Counted from the stretch's first letter, positions 1-14,261 are shown. The stretch is 64,000 nucleotides of DNA from Symbiodinium natans (GCA_905221605.1 CAJNDS010002712.1:62001-126000); one strand, 5' to 3'. Notes: generated from the sequence alone by a model not told the origin. A program made the numbers and translations.

Positions 1-77
1 TTCCTGCTACATCGGCTACATTTGACAACGCTCTGTATGTCCTTGTCTACGATTCCTTGCAAACCCTTCACTCAACC

Positions 78-3000
78 TCACTCGCTTTCCGTCAACTTCA
101 CCCCTCTCCTCACGGTATTGTGCTTTTTCTCGCTATCGGCTGGGCCTGGGCCTACCGGGTCTGTGGAGTCGGAAGGCCGGCGCCCTGCGCGCCAGGCTCG
201 GCCACTCCGCTGCGGCAGCTTTCCGCTCATTCCGCTCGTTCCGCTCGTTCCGCTCGGCGTCTTCGGCGTCTTTGGCCTGGAACGGTGACGCCTCCGGCTA
301 TCCTCAGAGTGTCGCGTTGGCTGTGAGTGAAACGTGCCTCTCTGAGGAACTGAGTTGCTTTGTTCACTTGCGTGGGACTGTGCTTGCTGCGCTTCCCTCT
401 CCTGTCCGACGTGCTCCGGCGCCTGGTCTGCATGCTGGCCCTGGGGTACAGCCTCTGGGTTGGCCATCTCAGTGGACCGTACGCGCCTCGGCCGCTCGAT
501 TGGCTCTCCCGAACGCCAGCCATCTGCCTTACCTTTTGCATCGCTATGCGTTTGATGCCTTTGTCCGGCTTGGGCTTGGGCTTGGCGGGTCTGGGTCTCA
601 GCGGTCTCAGCGGTCTCAGGCATCTGGTAAAACGACTGGTAAGGCCGCCGCTTGGGAGTCTTGCTTACCAAAGAGTCTGCAGAGGCAGGCGCAGCCTGCG
701 CAGCCTGCGCAGCCTTGGCCTTGGACTTGGCCTTCGCCTGGGGCTCTCTGGGCTCTCTGGGCTCTCGGTGTCCCGCTTGGGCCTTGGGGGCCTTGGCTTT
801 TGAAGAGATTGGGGGTTGCGATGCGGCCCGGCGCTGTTTGCCAACTGGGCTCAAGCCATGGCTCGGAACGCGCTCATCCAACATTAGCAGCTGCTCCAGC
901 TGCAGGACTCGTATTGTAGATATTGTAGACTCGCCCTGCGCCGATGCCTCCGCCAACAGCCTGCGCCTCTTAGACCTTCTCCTTGAGCGACGCTTGGACT
1001 CATCCACGGCGTGCCGGTCTGCCACATGCCCAACTGAGCTGCTTCGCTGCGGCTCGAACCAGGCAGTCTCAGGGTGGACGTCCTCCTCTGTAAGAATTTC
1101 GTCGGCCCAGCGTCCCGAACAGGAGAAGCCCCACTGAGAGCTCTGTAACGGTTCGGCCGGCCCAGCCCATTCTGGGGCTTCCTCCTCCAGGAGCTGTTGA
1201 ACGCTTCGGACACTGTAGTGCAACTCACTCTCCATCTCCGGCCTTTCGTGCAACTCCTGTGGTCAAGGCAGTGATTCCAGCAAAGAACCTTACGGCAATG
1301 CGCCCCGAAAACTCACCTTGGGGGGTAGTGATAAGAATACATGGCTATACTGGCTCTATCTAGGCTCTTACATGCTGTACAAATTTCTGTACAATCTCAC
1401 CCCGGCCTCGACGGGCTCGTGAAGGTGCTGCGCGATGTGCCTGGGCTGCCATCCCGCAATGTTGCTGGCCATGTTGGGGAAGCCCGCAACGATTGGGTTC
1501 AGCAGCTGTGACTCGGTGAGTGCACGCCGGGGCCCTTCGGGCCCGGCGAACCAAACGTTGGACCAGTCCGACCACTCCGGGGTGGCGGGCATGGACCGTG
1601 CCATGGAGGTGTCCAAATCCAAATACTCCTCATGCGAAGTGCCTCCCGAGGTGCCTCGAGCAGGGCCACTCGGGTCTGGCAGGGGCAGCAAGTGGTTGAG
1701 TGGAAGTGGCATGGCACCAGTGGAACCAGTGGATACTGGCTGGAACTGCAAGGTTGGGGTGCTTGTGGCTGAGGCAGGCAGCTGCATGGGGGCAAGTGGG
1801 GCGAGTGGCGCATGCGGCGCATGCGGCGCATGCGGCGCCAGAAGCCCGACTGCTTGCATTGTTTGCGATGGGCTGGCCTCTGGGGTTGACACATGCTCAA
1901 GCGCAAGAGGTTCGAACTCCTCGCCAAGAAAACTGTCAAGGCCAGATTCCATGGACGCCGTAGCATTGGCTGTCACAGGCTCTTCCGCCTCCTCCCCAAC
2001 ATCCTCATCCTGACTCCCATGGGAGCTCTCCGCCTCCAAAGGCTCTTGCCATTGAGGTTGGAGGGTCCACACGCCATCACTTCTTGCCGCCGGACTTCCT
2101 TGCGGCCAATCTGGAAGTTCATCCGACTGCTCCTCTGCGCGTGTCCAGGTGCAAGAAAAGAATAACGCTCCCAGAACAGAAGCTACTGTAAGCGACACGA
2201 GGAACGTCTTCAGGTCAAACTTGATGGAATCCGTGTCTGGCTGTGCTGGTTGATTGCCCAGGAGCCAATCCGCAGGACCCATGGAACACTCGGACGATGG
2301 CGGAAGGCCCATGCGCCACCGGAGGTCTTCCACCTGTGATGAAATTAAGAACTCTGCATGGTTCGGAGTGGCATCTCGGGAGTGCCGATTCTAAATTTCA
2401 TACAGACTATAAGTGATATGTGGTGCTACCTCACGGGATTGTTGTTGCGCAAGCTGCACACCTCCTGACGCAGCACGGCCTCCCCAATGCTGAGCCCATG
2501 CTGCTTCCAGGAGTCTGCCAGGGCCGCCTTGGCTTCCTTAAAGCGGCCCTGCGCGGAGAAGCTGTGCACCCGCGCCAGGTGAGCCAAGTGGGCGGAGCCA
2601 AGGCCGCCAGAGCCGCGGCGCCGCTCGGGCAGCGCGCTGCGCAGCTCTAGGAGCTGGTCCTGGAAATAGATGGAGTTAGGGTCGGTTGTAGGGTTTGGGG
2701 GGTTTCAGGGGTGAGGGCCAGGGGTTAGGGTTTGCACAGAGCTGCACATTCCGAAAAACTAGTATTCGGGCATTTTCCCCAGCAAATAGTGATGGCGATT
2801 CTGATGATTCTGCACACATCCACAAATTCTGATCCATTGTTTTCCTCCGCTTGCACCCCAAACGCAGTCGCGTCGGGCAGGCCGGTTTGGATGGAGCCCT
2901 CTTTTTTGGCAAGTCGAGGTGGTGACACCGTCCAAGTCGATGGACCGGCATCTTCTTCGTGCGATCGTGGGAATCCTGTTGTGCCATTTTTTGATTTTCT

Positions 3001-3757
3001 GTTTTTGTTTCCTTGTTTATCTTCTTCTTTGGCGGGGTCACCAGGTTTATACCGCCGTGACTCACCTAGGACAGTGCACATGTGCGGACAGCGATCCGAA
3101 CACATGCACTGTCCAAGGTGAGTCACCGTGACCAAAACAGGCGCATCCCACCTTAAGAATGCACTAAGCTTCAGGAGCTTGTTCTCTGCGGGCTCGCATT
3201 GGCAAAGAGAGTTTCGATACATCGCACATTCACACATATGAGACAAGCCATACTATGCCATGCAAAGGATGCTTGATGGCGTGTTCACCAAATGCGAAGT
3301 GCCAACAATCCGCCTAAAGAGACATCACTCCGTGAAATCCAAGAAAGGCAAAGCCACAGACCACTCGAAGCCCTACAGTACAGACAACAGAAAGCCCGGT
3401 TTGAAAGCCCTCTGATCGGTCCTTCTGCTCCTGCTGTTGCTTCAAGAGCAGCTGCTCTTGTCTCTTGCGCTCGACGCGCTCTCCGCGCTCGACTGGCCCG
3501 AGAACTGGACTAGTGCGCTGCAACAAGTCGAGGCTCTGCTGGCCTAACTCTAACTGGTGCTGCAGGCGGGGCGGAAGTAGGTGGGAAGCCTGAGGCCGAC
3601 GAGTTGGGATCTGTTGTGCCGGCTCCCAGTCCCGGCGCTGTACATCCCACTGCTGTAGCACATGCACCTGTGGATGCGCATGCTGTGCGCTTCGTGGCTG
3701 CAAGGCCAACAGCCACAGCAGCCATCGCCAGCCGGGGCAGCTCAGAGCGAGCACCAT
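78..3757 (-). CDS. Predicted single-pass membrane protein with signal peptide, four exons, function unknown
   Basis: Model (minus strand): exons 3757..3422, 2659..2435, 2333..1401 and 1256..78, joining in frame to about 890 residues. The ATG at 3757 begins a signal peptide: a WRWLLWLLAL core with a likely cleavage after ARSA-like residues near position 24. A glutamine/glutamate-rich coiled-coil-like stretch follows (about residues 80-112), then an Ala/Arg-rich segment. A hydrophobic helix (FLVSLTVASVLGALFF, about 231-250) is followed by a long acidic and then basic low-complexity tail with APH/APL repeats. Introns are GA-AG (3421..2660), GT-AG (2434..2334) and GT-AG (1400..1257). The open frame across three phase-0 joins supports a real gene. 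I recognise no catalytic domain. The last exon is low-complexity, so its end at 78 is the weakest part; another intron there is possible. The gene begins about 0.15-0.35 kb after the last RagC/D coding sequence. Confidence 0.6.
3057..3126. repeat. Long imperfect hairpin inside an intron
   Basis: The left arm GTGACTCACCTAGGACAGTG pairs with a right arm that reads CACTGTCCAAGGTGAGTCAC, one mismatch over 20 bp, with additional pairing towards a loop near 3086-3099. It lies in the first intron (3421..2660) of the membrane-protein gene. It could be a small MITE-like or introner-derived element. Confidence 0.75.
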
Positions 3758-4109
3758 GTGCTGGCATTCGAAGCTAAAGTGAATTCCATGGCCATGTGCT
3801 GCGCCGTCCAATCAACATAGAGCTACAGCACCTGGACCTATGCACGGCCAGACAGTTGTGCTGGGCCTATGAAGGACACTAGTCTTTTGGTGTAAGACCG
3901 CAGTTCATGGCCTCATGGAGTCATGCAAATAATACGATGTATATCATTCAAGGGACGCCAAACGACGTGTCATTGTTGTTGCACGTACTGAGCAGCGAAA
4001 TTTGTTGGACGCTCTTTGCCCTGCAGATGTCATTGCTTCGAGCAACTGTGCTCGCGAGCTCTTCGATCATGATTCAACTTGATGGCGCGTGCAGTGTACA
4101 GGGCAGCTG

Positions 4110-4974
4110 CAAAAGGACTCGCAGCCCTGGAATCCAAGATCATCGCCGTTGCCGTAGATGCACGCGATGTCAATCACCACGTCCACCATGTCAGCACCTG
4201 AAAAAAATGAAGCAGGCTTGCTCTGACCAAGACATGCGGCAGGCCGGGCTTCGTGCAAAGTTCGTACCAGGACAGCTCCGAATTGCTCTTGTCGGCGGCC
4301 AAGTAGAGCTGACAGGTCTTCGACACATCGCGGCTTCTTCATCAGATAGCTACACTGCGTCACTGGCAACGGTGCACACATCCGCACCCATGAAAAGCGC
4401 CTTCGAAACAACGTCAAAAAGGTAGACCTTCTCCTGCAGAAGCCGAATGTGCCATGAAGGGACAAGGCTCTGAAGCAAGCAAACAGCCAAACAGCAACTG
4501 CGCCCATGGCAAGACCGCAAAATATTCAACAATGGTGTTTCCCTGTTTTTGTGGGACCCCGTCCATTCGCGTGTTCTGGCTCACCGCTTCCAAGCACTTC
4601 CTGGCATTCCGACGCATCAATTTCTGGACTGCAAGACCTCAGCCGCAGTGCTAACGACCACGGTCTCCAACTCCTGCAACTTCAAGACACAACAGGACAC
4701 GCAACACAATGGGAAGCGCAGCTACGGTGGTGCCTCAATATACACACGTATATAAATATAAATAAGTATGTAGAAATAAGTATGTATATATACGTATTTG
4801 TATTTATACATATGTGTAAAGAAAGCAAATAAGTAAACACATCCAAAAAACAAAACATATATATATATGTGGCATGGACCTTTAGGGTCTATTTGGCACG
4901 CCCCTTTGTTTACTATTTACAAAACTTCTTGAAAGTAGTAGTGGTAGTAGTAGTAGTAGGAGTAGTAGGAGTAG

Positions 4975-5073
<99 letters not shown>

Positions 5074-8000
5074 CAGTAAATGTAGATCCAGCCGGCCAAC
5101 AGCCAGACTTAGGCAAGCACCCTCGCTTCGTGTTTCCTGTGACTTGGTAGGGTCCAGAGGTTTGTCGTATGTCCCCTCCCTTCGTCCCTTCGTGTTGTAA
5201 GGGTTTTGTAAGGGCTTTGGAGGTTTGTGTGCTTCCCCTTTCTCGTTCTTATAGGTTTTGGGGGAGCATCAAAATGATTATCATATATGATGTGTTTCCG
5301 TGCTCGTATTATGAGGGCTAGTGCCTGCCCTAGAGGTTTGTCGTCTGTCCCCCCGCTTCGTGTTCCTGTGATTTGGTAGGGGGCTAAAGGTTTGTCGTGT
5401 GTCCCCTCCCTTCGTCCCTTCGTGTTGTAAGGGTTTTGGGAGGGTCCTGGAGGTTTGTCGTATGTCCCCTTTGTTCGTGCTTGTAGGGTCTGGGGAGTGT
5501 GTAGATGATAATCACATATCATGTGCTTCCGTGCTCGTATTATGAGGGGCTAGTGATTGGCCTGGAGGTTTGTCAGATGACGCCCCCACTTCGTGATCCT
5601 GTGATTTGGTAGGGGCCTAAAGGTTTGTAGTGTGTCGCCTCCCTTCACTCCTTCCTATTGTAAGGGTTCTGTGAGGGCCCTGGAGGTTTGTCGTATGTCC
5701 CCTTTCTTCTTGCTTGTAGGGTTTGGGGAGCATCTAGATGATAGAGGTTTGTCGTATGTCGTCTCCCTTCGTCCCTTCGTGTTGTAAGGGTTTTGTGAGG
5801 GCCCTGAAGGTCTAGGGCAGTTACTAGCGCCTCATAGTACGAGCACGGAAGCAAATGATAATGACAATCATCTAGACGCTGCCCAAATCCTACAAGCACG
5901 AAGAAAGGGACATACGGCAAATTTGCAGGGCCCTCACAAAACCCTTACAACAAGAAGGGACGAAGGAAGGGCACATACGACAAACCTCTAGGACCCTCAC
6001 GAAACCCTTACAACACGAAGGGACGAAGGGATTGTATCTAATTTCGTATATGGTAAAATGACATACGACAAATCTCCAGGACCCTAGCAAATGACATGAA
6101 CACGAAGCAGGGAGACATAAAACAAACCTCTAGGGCAGTCACTAGCCCCTCATAATACGAGCACGGAAGCAAATCATATATGATAATCATCTAGACGCTC
6201 CCCACGCCCTACAAGCACGAAGAAAGGAGACATACGATAAATCTTCCAGGTCCAACAAAACCCTTGCAACTCAAAGGGACGAAGGGAGGGGGCACACGAC
6301 ATACCTCTTTAGGCCCCTACCACATCGCAGGAACAGAAAGCGGCGAGACATACGACAAACCTCTATGACAAACACCAGCCCCTCATAATACGAGCACGGA
6401 AGCAAATGATATATGACAGTTTTCTAGAAGATCCCCAAACCCTCCAAGAAGAAAGAAAGGTGACATACGACAAACCTTCCCCCAACAAAGCAATTTCAAC
6501 ACGAAGGGACGAAAGGAGGGGACATTCGACAAGTCTCTGGCCCCTACCAAATCTCAGGAACACGAAGCGTGGGGACATACGACAAATCTCCAAGGGCCCT
6601 CAGAAAAATTTTATCAGCCTTACAACACGAAGGGACGAAGGCAGGGGACATACGACAAACCTGTAGGCCCCTACTACATCACAGGAACAAGGAAGCGGGG
6701 GGGGGGCCATACGACAAAATTCTAGGGCAGTCACTAGCCCCTCACAATACGAGCACGGACTCAAGTTATATGTCAGTCGTCTAGACGCTCCCCAAACCCT
6801 ACAAGTGAGAAGAAAGGGGACACACGGCAAATTTGCAGGGCTCTCACAAAAACCCTTGCAACACGAAAGGACGAAGCGAGGGAACGTATGACAAACCTCT
6901 AAGCCCCTACCAAATCACAGGACCAAGGAAACGGGGGGGACAAATGACAAACCTCTAGGACAGCCACTAGCCCCTCATAGTTTGAGCACGGAAGCAAATC
7001 ATATGTGACGATCATCTAGACTCTAGACGCTCCCCCAAACCCTACAAGCTCGAAGAAAGTGGATATACGACTAGCCTCCAGGGCCCTCACAAAACCCTTA
7101 CCACCCATACAACGCGAAGGGACGAAGGAAGGGGACATACGACAAACCTCTAGGGCAGTCAGTAACCCCACATAGTACGAGCACGGAAGCAAATGATGTA
7201 TGGTAATCATCTCGACGCTCCTCAAACTCTCCAAGCACGAAGAAAGGGGACACACGACAAACCTTCAAGGCCCAACAAAACCCCTACAACACGAAGGGGC
7301 GAAAGGAGGGGACATACGACAAAGCTCTAACCCCCTACCAAATCTCAGGAACAGGAATCGGGGGGACATACGACAAACCTCTAGGGCAATCACTAGCCCC
7401 TCACAATACGAGCACGGAATCAAATTATATGTCAGTCGTCTAGACGCTCCCCAAACCCTACAAGTGAGAAGAAAGGGGACACACGGCAAATTTGCAGGGC
7501 TCTCACAAAAACCCTTGCAACACGAAAGGACGAAGCGAGGGAACGTATGACAAACCTCTAAGCCCCTACCAAATCACAGGACCAAGGAAACGGGGGGGAC
7601 AAATGACAAACCTCTAGGACAGCCACTAGCCCCTCATAGTTTGAGCACGGAAGCAAATCATATATGACGATCATCTAGACTCTAGACGCTCCCCCCAAAC
7701 CCTACAAGCTCGAAGAAAGTGGATATACGACTAGCCTCCAGGGCCCTCACAAAACCCTTACCACCCATACAACGCGAAGGGACGAAGGAAGGGGACATAC
7801 GACAAACCTCTAGGGCAGTCACTAACCCCACATAGTACGAGCACGGAAGCAAATGATGTATGGTAATCATCTCGACACTCCTCAATTCTCCAAGCTCGAA
7901 GAAAGGGGACACACGACAAACCTTCAAGGCCCAACAAACCCCTACAACACGAAGGGGCGAAAGGAGGGGACATACGACAAAGCTCTAGGCCCCTACCAAA

Positions 8001-11000
8001 GCTCAGGAACAGGAATCGGGGGACATACGACAAACCTCTAGGGCCTCACAATACGAGCGCGGAATCGAATTATATATATATATATATATCAGTCGTCTAG
8101 GCTCCCCAAACCCTACAAGCACGAAGAAAGGGGACACACGCAAACATCCCACGAAGGAACGAAGGGAGAGGAATTGCGACAAACCTCTAGACCCCTACCA
8201 AATCATAGGAATACGAAGCGGGGGGGCACACGAGAAATCTTTAGGGCAATCAATACTCTCATAGCGACTGCGGAAGCAAATGATATATGATAATCATCTA
8301 GACACTCCCCAAACCCTGCAAGCACGAACAAAGGGGACATACGAAAAACCTCCAGAGCGCTCACGAAACCCTTACAACACGAAGGGACGAAGGGAGGGGA
8401 CAAAAGATAAACCTCTAGGCCCTTCCAACTCACAGGAACACGAAGCAGGGGGGCATACGACAAACCTCTAGGGCAGTCAATAGCCCTCACAATACGACCA
8501 CAGAAGCAAATGTCTTATGACAATCATCTAGATGCCAAGAAAGGGGACACACGACAAACCTGTAGGCCCCTACTACATCACAGGAACAAGCGGAGGGCAT
8601 ACGACAAACCTCTAGGGCAGTCACTAGCCCCGCACAATACGAGCCCGGAATCAAATTACATATGTCAGTCGCCTAGACGCTCCCCAAACCCTACAAGCAA
8701 GAAGAAAAGGGACATACGGCAAATTTGCCGGGCTCTCACAAAACCCTTGCAACACGAAAGGACGAAGCGAGGGAACGTATGACAAACCTCTAAGCCCCTA
8801 CCAAATCACAGGACCAAGGAAACGGGGGGGACAAATGACAAACCTCTATGACAGTCACTAGCCCCTCATAGTTTGAGCACGGAAGCAAATCATATATGAC
8901 GATCATCTAGACTCTAGACGCTCCCCCCCAAACCCTACAAGCTCGAAGAAAGTGGATATACGACTAGCCTCCAGGGCCCTCACAAAACCCTTACCACCCA
9001 TACAACCCCGAAGGGACGAAGGAAGGGGACATACGACAAACCTCTAGGGCAGTCACTAACCCCACATAGTACGAGCACGGAAGCAAATGATGTATGGTAG
9101 TCATCTCGACGCTCCTCAAACTCTCCAAGCACGAAGAAAGGGGACACACGACAAGCCTTCAAGGCCCAACAAAACCCCTACAACACGAAGGGGCGAAAGG
9201 AGGGGACATACGACAAAGCTCTAGGCCCCTACCAAATCTCAGGAACAGGAAATGGGGGGGACATACGACAAACCTCTAGGGCGATCACTAGCCCCTCACA
9301 ATACGAGCGCGGAATCGAATTATATATATATATATCAGTCGTCTAGGCTCCCCAAACCCTACAAGCACGAAGAAAGGGGACACACGCAAACATCCCACGA
9401 AGGAACGAAGGGAGAGGAATTACGACAAACCTCTAGACCCCTACCAAATCACAGGAATACGAAGCGGGGGGGCACACGAGAAATCTTTAGGGCAATCAAT
9501 ACCCTCATAGCGACTGCGGAAGCAAATGATATATGATAATCATGTAGACACTCCCTCAACCCTACAAGCACGAACAAAGGGGACATATGAAAAACCTCCA
9601 GAGCGCTCACGAAACCCTTACAATACGAAGGGACGAAGGGAGGGGACAAAAGATAAACCTTTAGGCCGCTCCCAACTCACAGGAACACGAAGCAGGGGGG
9701 CATACGACAAACCTCTAGGGCGGTCAATAGCCCTCATAATACGACCACGGAAGCAAATGACTTATGATGACAATCATCTAGACGCCAAGAAAGGGGACAT
9801 ACGACAAACCTCCAAGGCCGAATGCAACCCTCACAACACGAAGGGACGAAGGGAGGGGACATATGACAAGCCTCTGGCCCCTACCAAATCTCAGGAACAC
9901 GAAGCGGGGGAATATACAACAAACCTCTAGGGCAGCCACTAGCCCCTCATAGTACGAGCGCGGAAGGAATGATTTTTGACAATTATCTAGACACTCCCCA
10001 AACCCTACAAGCACGAAGAAATCGGACATGCGACAAACCTCCGGGGCCCTCACAAAACCCTTACAACACGAACGAAGAAAACAACTCATACAAACCTCTG
10101 GGCCCCTACCAAATCACAACAACACGAAGCGGGGGGACATACGACTAACCTCTAGGGCAGTCACTAACCCCTCAAGATGGGGGGTGAAAGGGATTATGGG
10201 AGATGATGGGGAATGATGATGGGGGATGATGGGGGATGATGCGGGATGATGGGAGATGATGGGGGGTGATGGGGAATGATGGGGGATGACGCGGGATGAG
10301 AGACATGATGGGGCATGATAGGGGCTGATCGGGGACGATGATGGGGGCTGATGGGGGATGATGGTGGATGATGGGGGGGTGAAAGGGATTATGAGAGATG
10401 ACGGGGAATGATGATGGGAGATGATGGGGGATGATTGGGGGATGATGGGGCATGATGGGGGATGAGAGAAACGATGGGAGATGATGCGGGGTGATGTGGG
10501 ATGGGCAATGAGCGGGTATGTCTGAAATCCTGGAAAAGACAAATCCCGGGGTTTGATTTTAAAGGGTTTTAATTCTTTTTCGGCATCTTAACTTTTTATG
10601 AACTCCTTACACCATCAAATCCGGTATTTGATTTTTGTTAAGGGTTTCAAGGATATTACCCTAAACCCTAAACCCTAAACCCTAAACCCTAAACCCTAAA
10701 CCCTAAACCCTAAACCCTAAACCCTAAACCCTAAACCCTAAACCGAACCCCGGGATTTAGTTCTTTAAGGATTTCAATGATTTTTTGGGCATTTTAAATT
10801 TCATGAAATCCTTGAAAAATTAAATCCCGGGATTTAGTTTTTCAAGGATTTCAAGGATTTCATAAACTTTAAATACCGGAGCTCCTGCAAAAGCAAACGC
10901 CCCCCTCCCCACTCAGAGTACGGGAAGACCACGCGGATTTTAAAATTTATGAAATCCTTGAAATCCTTGAAAAACCAAATCCCGGGATTTAATTTTTCCA

Positions 11001-14000
11001 AGGATTTCATAAAATTTATAATGCCCCAAAAAAGCCTTGAAATCCTTAAAATATTAAATCCCGGGATTTGATTTTTTAAGGATTTCAAGGATTTTTTGGG
11101 CATTTTAAATTTCATGAAATCCTTGAAAAATTAAATCCCGGGATTTGATTTTTCAAGGATTTCAAGGACTTCATAAAATTTAAATACCGGAACTCCTGCA
11201 AAAGCAAACCCCCCCCTCCCCTCTCAGAGTACGGGAAGACCACGCGGATTTTAAAATTTATGAAATCCTTGAAATCCTTGAAAAATCAAATCCCGGGATT
11301 TGATTTTTCAAGGATTTCATGAAATTTAAAATGCCCAAAAAATCCTTGAAATCCTTAAAAAAATCAAATCCCGGGATTTAATATTTTAAGGATTTCAAGG
11401 ATTTTTTGGGCATTTTAAATTTCATGAAATCCTTGAAAAACTAAATCCCGGGATTTAATTTTTCAAGGATTTCAAGGATTTCATAAAATTTAAATACCGG
11501 AACTCCTGCAAAAGCAAACCCCCCCCTCCCCACTCAGAGTACGGGAAGACCACGCGGATTTTAAAATTTATGAAATCCTTGAAATCCTTGAAAAACCAAA
11601 TCCCGGGATTTAATTTGTCAAGGATTTCAGAAAATTTAAAATGCCCAAAAAATCCTTGAAATCCTTAAAATATTAAATCCCGGGATTTGATTTTTTAAGG
11701 ATTTCAAGGATTTTTCGGGCATTTTAAATTTCATGAAATCCTTGAAAAATCAAATCCCGGGATTTAATTTTTCAAGGATTTCAAGGATTTCATAAAATTT
11801 AAATACCGGAACTCCTGCAAAAGCAAACCCCCCCTCCCCACTCAGAGTACGGGAAGACCACGCGGATTTTAAAATTTATGAAATCCTTGAAATCCTTGAA
11901 AAATCAAATCCCGGGATTTAATTTTTCAAGGATTTCATAAAATTTAAAATGCCCAAAAAATCCTTGAAATCCTTAAAATATTAAATCCCGGGATTTGATT
12001 TTTTTAAGGATTTCAAGGGTTTTTTGGGCATTTTCAATTTCATGAAATCCTTGAAAAATCAAATCCCGGGATTTAATTTTTCAAGGATTTCAAGGATTTC
12101 ATAAATTTTAAAATCCGCGTGGTCTTCCCCGTACTCTGAGTGGGGAGGGGGGCGGTTTGCTTTTGCAGGAGTTCCGGTATTTAAATTTTATGAAATCCTT
12201 GAAATCCTTGAAAAATTAAATCCCGGGATTTGATTTTTCAAGGATTTCATAAAATTTAAAATGCCCAAAAAATCCTTGAAATCCTTAAAAAATCAAATCC
12301 CGGGATGTAATATTTTAAGGATTTCAAGGATTGTTTGGGCATTTTAAATTTCATGAAATCCTTGAAAATCAAATCTAGGGATTTCCCCGGCGGCAAAAGA
12401 GGCGTGCCAAATAGACCCTAAAGGTCCTACGTACATATATATATGTATATATATATATATATGTATATATATGTATATATATGTATATATATGTATATAT
12501 ATGTATATATATATATATGTACATGCATATATCTACCCAATCGAATAGAATATTATGTAGTATAACGAATCTGATGTAATAAAGTATGCATATGCAGATC
12601 ATAACACATAATGGCAACTGCCTTTTTCAGCTTTGATACCCAACAAACCGTCTGCTTTACCCAGCCAACAGCCAACCGTGTGAGTCTGCTTCACAGTCAA
12701 ACTCATTAAACGAAACAATCTCATCTGCACCTTCTGTTTCTTCGTTTTCGCAGGTTGGAAAGTGTGTCAGAAACATTGCAAGACCCATTTTTCCAGATAA
12801 TTGGAGCTGTAGACTGAACCTTGGCAATCTTTGGGAAAGTTTCCGTTGAAGCTTCAATTGCCGATTCTCTTGAAAGTACTAGTGAACTAGATAGCGCAAT
12901 CAGAAGACTGAAAACTCCTGTGAAAACTTTGTCAACTCTTCAACTTCGAGCAGAACTTGAGATCGGGGCCACGAAAGCTAGAAACGCGGCTGACAAGCAA
13001 GCTTTTTTCGAGTCAGGCAGGAGAAGTGCGGGCGCAGCAACAACGCTGCAAACTCTGAACTGTAAGCAAAACGAAACATGCTGGGACACGCAGCGGTCGC
13101 ACTAAGAGCTGTCGGAAGCTGCGGATTCGAATGCTCATCCCGGGGCCTTACAGCTCGACAGCAGGGCCTGACCAAGACGGAGGGGAAGCCTGAAAAGGAG
13201 GGGGGGGGGGGGGGAAAAGGGGCCCCCCCCCTCCCCAGAAATCAATTAAGGCGACCCTGAAAGGAGGGGGGGGGGGGGACACCTTAAGATTGATTTTGTC
13301 AATCCTATACGGGGGGGGAGGGGGGGCCCCCCCCGCCCTCCACAGCCCTTTATCTCTTTGATTTTCATACCACTTAAGGGTCGGAGTCGCTTCTTGACCC
13401 AGCTGAACACTAGAGAGAATTCTTGTAAACGACAATTCTCGCGAGCTCCAAGGAGCTAGCTTTCGTGAAAAATGAAGTAGCAGACATAGTGAAGTAGTGT
13501 TTGAAACGCTCCGGTAACGGAGATTGAAGATTGCACGAAAACTGTCTCACGGGGATCTTTCTATTGTCTATGCAACTGTTTAAGGTTTTGGAGGTGCTTG
13601 GGCAACGTGCAACTGCGAGGTCTTCGTGGTTTGGGTGTTGGGGGATTATGGGGCTTTGGGATTTGGGGGTTAAGGGACTTGTGCAGCAATTAAAGGTCTG
13701 AAGTTGTGTTCGTACCGGAGCTTACGGCCTTCTGGTCGGTAAGCCTGCACTCGGAACCCTTGACCCGGTGGTATGTAATCATAAAACTCGATTTGTATCC
13801 ATCTGCTACGTCTAATCCATGCAAACATGTGTATATGGTGCGTGGCGTAGCGATGTTTTCTCATGCCATGGTGTCTATTGCGGTGGGGGAACACCATATA
13901 ATCCGAAAACACATAGTTGTCTTAATGGTTTCATCTTCTCCACATATATAGGAACACCTGTCCTTGAGGGTTTTGCTTGAAATGCTGAAAACATGTGTCG

Positions 14001-14203
14001 GCACTTGCGTCGGTATTTGCGAGGCTGATCCCGGAACACAAAGAAAAAACTGGATCATGGGAGGTGACCGGGGAGGTGACCAATTTGCATATATGTGTAG
14101 ATATACATAGGGATTGATTGTTTCATCTGTATTTGGTTTCTTCGCCTTCGCCGAACATGGCTTTCCTCTCGCGCGTCGTTTGCGAACCATGTTAGTACTC
14201 GTC

Positions 14204-14243
<40 letters not shown>

Positions 14244-14261
14244 CAGCAGGAGTAGGAGTAG

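Noticed and set aside
78-919. Plus-strand frames of 88-215 codons opposite the first gene
   Set aside because: They mirror the low-complexity last exon of the minus-strand gene and carry only its reversed repeats.
5109-9930. Many 60-140-codon frames inside the satellite
   Set aside because: The same peptide words recur with every satellite unit and no conserved domain appears.
5140-10170. Possible CRISPR array
   Set aside because: Units are 200 bp or more, imperfect, change orientation and have no constant short repeat with unique spacers; the genome is eukaryotic.
10172-10510. Pro/Ser/His-rich 142-codon minus-strand frame
   Set aside because: Translation of the GATGATGGGG minisatellite.
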